From Pseudomonadota bacterium (GTDB lineage Bacteria > Pseudomonadota > Gammaproteobacteria > Halothiobacillales > Halothiobacillaceae), in assembly GCA_021795795.1 (NCBI GenBank), contig JAJYPA010000036.1, positions 1 through 32,522 of the forward strand: a stretch of 32,522 nucleotides of DNA. Direction: 5' to 3'. A program made the position numbers and the translations under genes. Shown here one piece after another: positions 25,060 through 31,331 of the stretch; positions within the stretch are counted from its first letter, which is position 1; the number at the start of each line of letters is the position of its first letter. A model generated the notes under the pieces. The model was given only the letters and a program-made list of their open reading frames with translations, did not search any database and was not told the DNA's origin.

Positions 25060-26253
25060 ATGAAGGCAACGGTGGGTGTTATACGGTCAAAGGGTATGTT
25101 CCAACTGGCGATGGCCTTCGCCATGATGGGGCTCTGCGGCTGCGCCTCTTACCTCCCGTATTCGGGTCCTCGCACCTCGTCGGTCGTGGATGCCGGGGAG
25201 AACAAGGCCTTGGCAGGCATTCAGGTGGTGGATGTCAATTATGCCATGGCGCGTCTCATTAAGGACAAGCTGGAGAAACCCGCCTTTTCGTCCCTGGCGG
25301 ACTTGGCCAACGCGCACCCCAATCTGTATACGGTAGGACCAGGGGATACCCTGCAGGTGTACATCTGGGAGGCGCCTCCGGCCATGCTCTTTACTTCCGT
25401 CCCCAGTTCCATGGCTACACCGTCAGGTTCGATGATGACCACGATCCCTGAGCAAATAGTGAGCAGTGACGGGGATATTGCCATTCCTTTTGCGGGTGAG
25501 ATTTCCTGTTCCGGTCGGACACTGACCCAGATCGAAGCGGAGATCCGGCAAAAACTGCGGGGCCAGGCCAACGATCCGCAGGTGGTGGTGAGTTTGGTCA
25601 ACAATTATTCACGGAGTGTTACCGTCGTGGGCAACGTGACGCACAGCATGTCGGTCCCCCTGGTGCCGGGCGGTGTGAACGTGCTCCAGGCCCTGGCGGC
25701 GGCGGGCGGGGTGGACAAGCCGGTGAACAAAGTCACCATGCAGATTTCCCGCGCCGGAAAGGTGGTGGATATGCCGCTGGAAAGCGTCATCAAAAATCCC
25801 CAGGAAAACATCTCATTACATGCGGGGGACATACTCACGGCCCTGTATGAACCCCTGCATGTCACCATCCTGGGGGCCACGACGCAAAGCCGGGAACTGG
25901 ACTTTGAGGCGACGGGCGTCAGCCTGTCCCAGGCTTTGGCCCGTGCGGGCGGTCTGAACGGCCATGAGGCGGATGCCAAAGGCGTCTTCGTCTTCCGTTT
26001 TGAAAAACCCTCTCTGCTGCCCCAATGGCCGCATCCCGTGCAAGTGGCGCAGAACGGCTTGGTCCCTGTGGTGTTCCGCTTTGATCTCAGTAATCCGGCT
26101 ACGTTGTTCGCGGCACAGACCTTCCCCATCCAGAATCATGACCTGATTTATGTGGGCACCGCCCCGATCACGGAACTTCAGAAGTTTTTGGGCCTGATTG
26201 TGCAGATCGTCTATCCCATTCAGGGTCTGACCACTGCTGGGGTAATTCGTTGA
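25060..26253 (+). CDS. Outer-membrane polysaccharide export (OPX) lipoprotein, copy 2
   Basis: This is a second CtrA/BexD/Wza-type outer-membrane exporter of 397 residues. The lipoprotein signal peptide ends MMGLCGC, and the mature protein begins ASYLPYSGPRTSSV. The export domain contains YTVGPGDTLQVYIWEAPP and SLBB-type repeats follow (VVGNVTHSMSVPLVPGG; VTILGATTQ). It is a close paralogue of the gene at 2348-3532: FRFEKPSLLP, TFPIQNHDLIYV and QIVYPIQGLTTAGV are shared almost letter for letter, while the signal peptides and synonymous sites differ. The start ATG at 25060 has GGGGAG upstream. It probably forms an operon with the lipoprotein before it and the glycosyltransferase after it. Whether it replaces or supplements copy 1 in the KpsMTE system cannot be told from sequence. 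Confidence 0.92.
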   Translation: MKATVGVIRSKGMFQLAMAFAMMGLCGCASYLPYSGPRTSSVVDAGENKALAGIQVVDVNYAMARLIKDKLEKPAFSSLADLANAHPNLYTVGPGDTLQVYIWEAPPAMLFTSVPSSMATPSGSMMTTIPEQIVSSDGDIAIPFAGEISCSGRTLTQIEAEIRQKLRGQANDPQVVVSLVNNYSRSVTVVGNVTHSMSVPLVPGGVNVLQALAAAGGVDKPVNKVTMQISRAGKVVDMPLESVIKNPQENISLHAGDILTALYEPLHVTILGATTQSRELDFEATGVSLSQALARAGGLNGHEADAKGVFVFRFEKPSLLPQWPHPVQVAQNGLVPVVFRFDLSNPATLFAAQTFPIQNHDLIYVGTAPITELQKFLGLIVQIVYPIQGLTTAGVIR

Positions 26254-26266
26254 GTATTTGCGTCAT

Positions 26267-27436
26267 ATGAACCTGTGCGATCGCCCCTTGTTGATTGATG
26301 TCACGCGCTTGATAGGGCGGGCGCGTAAAAAGCGGATGCCCACCGGCGTGGATCGCGTCTGTCTGGCTTATATCGCCTTTTTTCACCATCGTGCCCAGGC
26401 CCTGATGCAATATGGGGCCATCGCCGTGGCGTTGTCGCCCACCGCGTCATCTGCCCTTTTCGCCTGGCTCCTGGCTTGGCGAGATGGCAAGCCGCATCCC
26501 GCCCTGGGGACGACCATGGTCTGGCTGGCGACGCTGCCCTTGCGCCCCGTGCCTAAGGGAAGTTGGGTATTGAATATGGGGCACAGCGGCCTGGACCGTC
26601 GCGGCTACGGTGCATGGATGGCACGCAAACAGATCCGCTTGCTGGTGATGGCCCATGACCTGATCCCCCTCACCCACCCCCAGTTCTGTCGTCCAGGAGA
26701 GGATGATCGGCATGCTGCGCGGGTGCGGGTGATCCTGCGTCATGCGGCGGGCATCGTCAGCAATTCTCAACACACCGCGCGCGTTTTGCGACATTACGCC
26801 CAGCAATGGGGCGTTACCCTGCCGCCCATCTCGGTGATTCCTCTGGGTGCCGATCATCTTCGACACGCTCCACCCCCTGCAAGCCATGAGCCGTTGCCAG
26901 CGCCTTATTTCCTCATGGTGGGTACCATAGAACCGCGTAAGAATTATCAGCTTGTCCTGGATCTGTGGCGGGAGTGGAAAAGCCGCCGGGCTGATGTTCC
27001 GTTGCTGGTGGTGGTTGGCCAAGAAGGATGGATGTGCAGGGATATTCAGGAACAGTTGCGTGAAGACGCGATCCTGAAGGATTCGGTGCTGGTATTGCAC
27101 CATTGCGGGGATGACTGCCTCTGGGCTTACCTGCAGAGCGCGCGCGCTTTATTGTTCCCTTCCCACGAGGAGGGTTACGGCCTACCGCTGGTGGAGGCGC
27201 TGGCGGCAGGGATTCCCGTCATTGCCAGCCCGCTGCCCGTTTTCCGCGAGATCGCCGGAGATGTGCCCGATTATATCGAAACCTCGGATGCTTCGGCCTG
27301 GCTTGCCGCTTTGAGCGACTATAGCCTCCCCGATAGCCCCATGCGCCAGGGGCAACTGGAGCGCCTGCGGCATTTTTCTCCCCCTACCTGGGAGCAGCAC
27401 TTTCAGCAGTTCAGCGAGTTCATGAACCGCTTGTGA
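26267..27436 (+). CDS. GT4-family glycosyltransferase
   Basis: A single-domain GT-B glycosyltransferase of about 389 residues. The N-terminal domain opens with LLIDVTRLIGRARKKRMPTG and holds the acceptor side. The C-terminal nucleotide-sugar side carries MVGTIEPRKNYQLVLDLW and the E-x7-E motif EEGYGLPLVEALAAGIPVIA near residues 301-320. It resembles units 1 and 3 of the giant enzyme. The start is uncertain: ATG at 26267 or TTG at 26258, neither with a good ribosome site, so translation is probably coupled to the OPX gene that stops at 26253. It should add a sugar to a growing glycan in the cytoplasm; donor and linkage are not predictable. Confidence 0.9.
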   Translation: MNLCDRPLLIDVTRLIGRARKKRMPTGVDRVCLAYIAFFHHRAQALMQYGAIAVALSPTASSALFAWLLAWRDGKPHPALGTTMVWLATLPLRPVPKGSWVLNMGHSGLDRRGYGAWMARKQIRLLVMAHDLIPLTHPQFCRPGEDDRHAARVRVILRHAAGIVSNSQHTARVLRHYAQQWGVTLPPISVIPLGADHLRHAPPPASHEPLPAPYFLMVGTIEPRKNYQLVLDLWREWKSRRADVPLLVVVGQEGWMCRDIQEQLREDAILKDSVLVLHHCGDDCLWAYLQSARALLFPSHEEGYGLPLVEALAAGIPVIASPLPVFREIAGDVPDYIETSDASAWLAALSDYSLPDSPMRQGQLERLRHFSPPTWEQHFQQFSEFMNRL

Positions 27437-27548
27437 CCATTCTCTTCACGATCCAATAAGACACCAGCGATGCCATCGAGAATGGTCTGCGACACGTCGA
27501 TGGCACTTTTCAGGGTGCCGCAATGTATTTTTGCTCCTATGGGCTGGT

Positions 27549-27947
27549 CTAAACCTTCCGAAGCGCCTGCCGCGCGGCTTCGGCCAAAAAACCAGACCGG
27601 CTGGATCCTCGGGTTCTGGCCGCCTCGTCGATGCGGCGAATCAGGTTGCGCGGCAGAGTGATGTTGACCTTCTCCGCCTTGCCTTCCACACGAGACACAT
27701 CCACCTCTACCACCGCCCAGACGCCACCCGCGTAGTCCGGGTCGGCTTGATACTCTGCCAGTGAACGCGGCTCCGGGAGTGGCTCCCCCTCTTCGGCCAT
27801 TCCTTCCAAATGCAGATCAATGGCTTCGCGGACGCTGTCCAGCGCTTCGTCCAGCGTATCGCCTGCGGAAAAGCAGCCCGGTAATCCGGGCACGGTGACG
27901 CCATAGCGTACGCCGTCATCGCTGTGGAGCACGACGGGAAATTTCAT
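27549..27947 (-). CDS. hicB: HicB-family antitoxin with ribbon-helix-helix domain
   Basis: A 132-residue HicB antitoxin. The N-terminal HicB fold has FPVVLHSDDGVRYGVTVPGL and PGCFSAGDTLDEALDSV, typical of the part that caps the HicA RNase. The C-terminal ribbon-helix-helix DNA-binding domain has VNITLPRNLIRRIDEAAR and SRSGFLAEAARQAL, which would repress its own promoter. The start is ATG at 27947. The stop of a possible hicA tail overlaps this ATG (ATGA), the usual hicA-hicB arrangement, but no full hicA is present. It would therefore be an orphan antitoxin. Confidence 0.9.
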   Translation of the reverse strand: MKFPVVLHSDDGVRYGVTVPGLPGCFSAGDTLDEALDSVREAIDLHLEGMAEEGEPLPEPRSLAEYQADPDYAGGVWAVVEVDVSRVEGKAEKVNITLPRNLIRRIDEAARTRGSSRSGFLAEAARQALRKV

Positions 27948-28024
27948 GATGGCCTCCAGCCAGCTTGCTTCTTGATATTACGTATGGACCGAATTATAAC
28001 CACCGATAACCACCCGTCAATGCG
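27944..28024 (-). pseudogene. Possible hicA 3' remnant
   Basis: Directly before hicB on the minus strand, a frame ends SIRNIKKQAGWRPS and its TGA overlaps the hicB ATG. SIxxIxKQAGW resembles the usual C-terminal helix of HicA toxins. Further upstream the frame shows nothing like HicA (no double-stranded-RNA-binding-like core, no catalytic His). I infer that the toxin was lost while the antitoxin was kept. The match is short, so chance is possible. Confidence 0.4.
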
Positions 28025-28150
28025 TTCCGTTGGCCATGCGCTGCTGAGATGAATGGAGAAAAGAGATAAGTAACAGCATGATTTGTTCTTGCTGGTCAAG
28101 ATGGTGTCGTTGTAATATGTTGAATACCTGTATCACACAGGAGTGCTAAT

Positions 28151-28378
28151 GTGGCTACATCAATTCGTCTCACCCCTGAAATCGAGCAAAGGCTGGCTTA
28201 CCTCGCATCTCATACGGGGCGCACAAAGGCTTACTACTTGCGGGAAATCATCGAACAGGGCATTGAGGAAATGGAGGACTACTACCTTGCCGCAGAAGTG
28301 TTGGAGCGTGTTCGCAAGGGACAAGAACAAGTGCATTCCGCTGCTGAGCTGAGGCGCGCGCTTGGCTTGGACGATTGA
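28151..28378 (+). CDS. relB: RelB-type ribbon-helix-helix antitoxin
   Basis: A 75-residue antitoxin. The N-terminal half is a ribbon-helix-helix DNA-binding domain (SIRLTPEIEQRLAYLASHTG, then KAYYLREIIEQGIEEME), and the C-terminal half is the toxin-wrapping tail. The start is GTG at 28151, with CAGGAG seven bases upstream. Its 3' end overlaps the TTG start of relE by 17 bases, typical of a coupled type II toxin-antitoxin pair. The pair probably autoregulates. Confidence 0.88.
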   Translation: MATSIRLTPEIEQRLAYLASHTGRTKAYYLREIIEQGIEEMEDYYLAAEVLERVRKGQEQVHSAAELRRALGLDD

Positions 28379-28628
28379 TTACACGGATACGGCCAAAGGA
28401 CAGCTACGCAAGCTCGACAAGCAGACGGCGCGGCGCATTATGGACTTCATGGATGAGCGCGTTGCCGGACTGGAGAACCTGCGCAGCACGGGCAAGGCTT
28501 TGACTGGTCCACTTGGCGGACTCTGGCGCTACCGGGTGGGGGACTATCGGGTAATTTGTGACCTGCAGGATGCCGCATTGCGCGTGCTCGTGGTGCAGGT
28601 TGGCAACCGGCGCGAGATTTACCGATAA
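28362..28628 (+). CDS. relE: RelE/ParE-family toxin
   Basis: An 88-residue toxin of the RelE mRNA-interferase fold. It opens WTIDYTDTAKGQLRKLDKQ, has LTGPLGGLWRYRVGDYRVI in the core, and ends with the conserved VVQVGNRREIYR containing the basic and tyrosine residues needed for ribosome-dependent cleavage. The start is TTG at 28362 inside the relB 3' end. The length is normal and no damage is visible, so the module should be functional. Confidence 0.9.
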   Translation: MAWTIDYTDTAKGQLRKLDKQTARRIMDFMDERVAGLENLRSTGKALTGPLGGLWRYRVGDYRVICDLQDAALRVLVVQVGNRREIYR

Positions 28629-28664
28629 AAATGGCATAATATGCCAGTTTATTCCAAATGATGA

Positions 28665-28802
28665 GACTGTATCGCACGTAGCGGCGGCAAGGGTCGGCAC
28701 TTTTTGGTTTTTCGCGTGGCCGCTGACTCGCTCATGGATGTGTTGCGGGTATTGCACGACAGCATGGATCTACCGAGGTATCTTGGGCAACGAAACCGAT
28801 AA
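28665..28802 (+). pseudogene. C-terminal remnant of a second ParE-type toxin
   Basis: In the gap after relE a 45-codon frame without a start (two TGA codons lie just upstream) encodes GKGRHFLVFRVAADSLMDV followed by LRVLHDSMDLPRYL. The GRH...FRV...VLRVLH...MDLxxxL pattern is the usual C-terminal half of ParE toxins. The N-terminal half and any antitoxin are missing. It ends at TAA 28800-28802, inside the 5' end of the methyltransferase. I read it as a decayed toxin gene. Confidence 0.55.
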
Positions 28803-29535
28803 GAACTGGGAGCAGTTCGGCAGGCAGGATCCCTATTACGGGGTGATTACCCATGACAAGTATCGTCAGGAAAATCTCTCCGCCGAGCGTAGGCACGAGT
28901 TCTTTGCATCGGGCGTGGCCCATATGGAGGCTGTGCTCTCCACTGTGCGGCAGCATCTGGATGCGGAGTTTACGGTAAAACGCGCGCTGTACTTTGGCTG
29001 CGGAGTGGGCAGGCTGCTCATTCCACTGGCCCGCATCGCTGAAGAGGCGACGGGTGTGGACGTTTCCGACGCGATGCTGGAAGAGGCCCGCAAGAACTGT
29101 GCGGCGCAGTCCGTCCGGAATGTGCGGCTGCTCAAATCCGACGATGCGCTGTCGTTATTGGATGGCACCTACGACTTCATCCATTCGTTTATCGTGTTTC
29201 AGCATATTCCGGTGCAGCGGGGCGAGCGCATTTTTGCTCAGTTGCTGAGGCGACTGGCTCCCGGCGGCATCGGGGTGATCCACTTCAAGTACGGTCAGGA
29301 TTTTGAATACCGGAAGTTGCATACCTGGTTGGACCGGCATGTGCCCGGCGGTGGCAACCTGCTCAATCTCAGTAAGGGCCGCAAGTTCTCGGCGCCTCGC
29401 ATGCAGATGTACACCTATGATCTCAATGTGCTCTGCGCCCTGCTCCAGAAAGCCGGCATCGCCAATTTCTTCACGACCTTCGAGAATCATGGTGGTAACT
29501 TGGGAGTGATGCTGTATTTTCAGCGTAATCGGTAA
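28783..29535 (+). CDS. SAM-dependent class I methyltransferase
   Basis: The conserved protein starts near LGNETDKNWEQFGRQDPYYG, a common opening for glycan-cluster methyltransferases. Motif I is ALYFGCGVGRLLIPLAR near residues 68-84, followed by TGVDVSDAMLEEAR (acidic ribose-binding residue) and the late LAPGGIGVIHFKYG strand. I choose TTG at 28783 (250 residues) because GAGG lies six bases upstream; the open frame reaches back to 28558 but that part overlaps relE and the parE remnant and has no methyltransferase character. The last 92 bases are repeated at 30212-30303. The substrate is unknown. Confidence 0.82.
   Translation: MGNETDKNWEQFGRQDPYYGVITHDKYRQENLSAERRHEFFASGVAHMEAVLSTVRQHLDAEFTVKRALYFGCGVGRLLIPLARIAEEATGVDVSDAMLEEARKNCAAQSVRNVRLLKSDDALSLLDGTYDFIHSFIVFQHIPVQRGERIFAQLLRRLAPGGIGVIHFKYGQDFEYRKLHTWLDRHVPGGGNLLNLSKGRKFSAPRMQMYTYDLNVLCALLQKAGIANFFTTFENHGGNLGVMLYFQRNR
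29434..29525 (+). repeat. 92-bp direct repeat, copy 1 (3' end of the methyltransferase gene)
   Basis: This copy lies inside the methyltransferase and encodes its last about 30 residues. It matches 30212-30303 at 89 of 92 positions with no gaps. Confidence 0.95.
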
Positions 29536-29558
29536 CTCAGCGGCGTTGTATCTTGTCG

Positions 29559-29577
29559 AGAGCCCTCCACGGGCTCT
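29559..29577 (+). terminator. Hairpin after the methyltransferase
   Basis: AGAGCCC-TCCAC-GGGCTCT forms a perfect 7-base GC-rich stem, 24 bases behind the stop codon. No T run follows, so it may be only a weak or factor-assisted terminator. Confidence 0.4.
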
Positions 29578-29631
29578 GCTTGTCCATAGAAAGGAATATC
29601 CTTACACTGTGCGAATCCACTGTGAGACGGG

Positions 29632-29856
29632 ATGATTGTCATGATTACCAGTAAGTTAACCAGCAAAGCGCAAACCACTATTCCGCAACCTGTGCGTATC
29701 GCCTTGCATCTGCACGAAGGGGACGAGATTACCTACCGCATAGTAGAGAATCACGTCATCCTGACCAAGGCGCTACACGAACAGGGGGAAGATCCTTTTG
29801 TGCTGTTTTCCGAATGGGGCAGCGCTGCGGATTGTCGCGCCTATGAACGACTGTAA
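29632..29856 (+). CDS. mazE: AbrB/MazE-type swapped-hairpin antitoxin
   Basis: A 74-residue SpoVT/AbrB-fold antitoxin. TSKLTSKAQTTIPQPVRIAL and HEGDEITYRIVENHVIL form the DNA-binding swapped-hairpin barrel, and the acidic C-terminal tail would occupy the toxin. ATG codons at 29632 and 29641 are both possible; the second is better spaced from the upstream GACGGG. The 3' end overlaps the toxin gene. The pair lies between the two copies of the 92-bp repeat. Confidence 0.87.
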   Translation: MIVMITSKLTSKAQTTIPQPVRIALHLHEGDEITYRIVENHVILTKALHEQGEDPFVLFSEWGSAADCRAYERL

Positions 29857-30193
29857 TGTCTGGGACGTGGTGAAGGTACCTTTCCCCTACACGAATCGCC
29901 CAGTTCATCAGTACCGACCGGCGCTGGTCGTTGCCATGGATCAGGGGGTGAACCCTCTCCTGCTGTGGGTGCTGATGATCACCAGTGCGGAAAACAGGGA
30001 ATGGCCTGGGGATGTCGGGATTACCGATCTCCATGCCGCGGGATTGCCGGCAGTATCCGTGGTCCGCACAGCGAAAATCGCCACCATCGAACAGTCCGCG
30101 GCAGAACGTATAGGCAGCCTGTCCATGGCCGATCGCCAGCAGGTTACTGCCGCTGTCCGTGACCGCCTGGCAGCGGCAGGTATCTGTGCCTGA
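29843..30193 (+). CDS. mazF: MazF/PemK-family toxin
   Basis: An mRNA-interferase-type toxin of 116 residues from ATG at 29843, overlapping the antitoxin stop by 14 bases. It opens WDVVKVPFPYTNRPVHQYRP, with the expected basic RPALVV strand, a core with LMITSAENREWPGDVGI, and the SVVRTAKIATIE strand typical of the family. A longer frame from 29798 adds 15 residues with no family character. No damage is seen. It is a separate toxin class from the neighbouring RelE. Confidence 0.87.
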   Translation: MNDCNVWDVVKVPFPYTNRPVHQYRPALVVAMDQGVNPLLLWVLMITSAENREWPGDVGITDLHAAGLPAVSVVRTAKIATIEQSAAERIGSLSMADRQQVTAAVRDRLAAAGICA

Positions 30194-30211
30194 CAGCGAC
30201 ATGGACAAAAA

Positions 30212-30303
30212 TGCGCCCTGCTCCAGAAAGCTGGCATCGCCAATTTCTTCACGACCTTCGAGAATCATGGTGGTAACTTGGGGGTGATGCTGTATTTTTA
30301 GCG
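30212..30303 (+). repeat. 92-bp direct repeat, copy 2 (detached methyltransferase 3' end)
   Basis: It repeats the last coding bases of the methyltransferase with three substitutions, one of which turns CAG into a TAG stop after LYF. It starts 19 bases after the mazF stop and is not attached to any methyltransferase body. The next gene starts 19 bases later. Confidence 0.95.
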
Positions 30304-30321
30304 GGGATCATAGGAGGCGAT

Positions 30322-31134
30322 ATGCCGGATGCCAACTTTTATCGTGCCTTTGAAGACCGCCACCGGGGCTCGCGGGACCTGATCAAATCCCGGGTGCGGG
30401 CGTATCTGCCTTTCGTTACGCCTTTGCTGACGCTGTATGGCGAGGGCGCCGTGCTGGATATGGGCTGCGGGCGCGGGGAGTGGCTGGAACTCCTGGGCGA
30501 AGAGGGATTCGCCGCCCATGGCGTCGATCTGGACGCGGGTATGCTGGCGGCTTGTCAGGAACTGGGGCTCTCCGTGGAGCGGGGCGATGCCCTGGAGGCG
30601 CTCAAGCGTCTGCCGGATGCCAGCCAGTGCGTGGTTTCCGGCTTCCATATTGCCGAGCATGTGCCCTTTGCCGTTTTGCAGGAGATGGTGGCGGAGGCGC
30701 TGCGCGTGCTGAAACCGGCGGGGCTGCTGATCCTGGAAACACCCAATGCGGAAAACCTCGTGGTCGGTGCTTCCAGCTTTTATCTCGATCCTACCCATCG
30801 GCGCCCTCTCCCGCCTTCGCTGCTGTCCTTTTTAACCGAGTATGCCGGCTTCTCGCGCTCCAAAATCCTGCGGTTGCAGGAGTCGCCGGAGCTGGCGGCG
30901 CACCGCGCGCGCGTGACGTTGCTGCAGGTGCTGGCGGGCGTCAGCCCGGATTACGCCGTCGTCGCCCAGAAAGCGGCTTCTGCGGAGGAGCTGGCGCACT
31001 TCGGCGCGCCCTTTGAACAGGAATATGGCCTGACCCTGGAGGCGCTGGCCGCGCAATACGAATCCGACCTGCGCGCGGACCTGCTACGCGAGTTGCGACC
31101 GCCGCGCAAAAGAGCTACGCCGTCTAAAAAATAA
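30322..31134 (+). CDS. SAM-dependent methyltransferase similar to the N-terminal domain of WbdD-type chain terminators
   Basis: A 270-residue class I methyltransferase. Motif I is VLDMGCGRGEWLELLG near residues 44-59, followed by GVDLDAGML with the ribose-binding Asp, and HIAEHVPF. The opening FYRAFEDRHRGSRDLIKSR is characteristic of the methyltransferase part of O-antigen chain-terminating enzymes such as WbdD, which cap the non-reducing end. A WbdD-like kinase domain is absent; the C-terminus is a basic tail (PPRKRATPSKK). The start is ATG at 30322 with TAGGAGG upstream. It could cap or modify the exported chain, but an internal sugar O-methylation is equally possible. Confidence 0.87.
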   Translation: MPDANFYRAFEDRHRGSRDLIKSRVRAYLPFVTPLLTLYGEGAVLDMGCGRGEWLELLGEEGFAAHGVDLDAGMLAACQELGLSVERGDALEALKRLPDASQCVVSGFHIAEHVPFAVLQEMVAEALRVLKPAGLLILETPNAENLVVGASSFYLDPTHRRPLPPSLLSFLTEYAGFSRSKILRLQESPELAAHRARVTLLQVLAGVSPDYAVVAQKAASAEELAHFGAPFEQEYGLTLEALAAQYESDLRADLLRELRPPRKRATPSKK

Positions 31135-31162
31135 CAGGCGCGTCGCCCATGCGCCGGAAAGT

Positions 31163-31331
31163 CGCATGGAACAGCTATTACGGTGTTTTGGCAACGGTGA
31201 TGAGATTAGGCCATACTTGACGACATGAGGGGGATAGGGAGATGACGGTGAGCGACATCCGGCGTATCGCCATGGGGGTCGGCAGACGGAGTGGCCCGTC
31301 TTGCATGCGTGGTCTGAGAATTACCGTGTGA
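31163..31331 (+). other. Leader region before the last glycosyltransferase, with a possible coupled short ORF
   Basis: The 193-base gap after the methyltransferase holds a 7-base hairpin (CCATGCG at 31147-31153, CGCATGG at 31163-31169) and a 29-codon frame from ATG 31242, preceded by AGGGAG. Its TGA (31329-31331) overlaps the GTG start of the next gene (GTGA). This could be a leader peptide that couples translation, or a frameshifted N-terminus of the glycosyltransferase itself. Confidence 0.3.

Noticed and set aside
28558..28782. 75-residue N-terminal extension of the methyltransferase
   Set aside because: It overlaps relE and the parE remnant, is Cys/Trp-rich nonsense in this frame, and the conserved protein begins at 28783.
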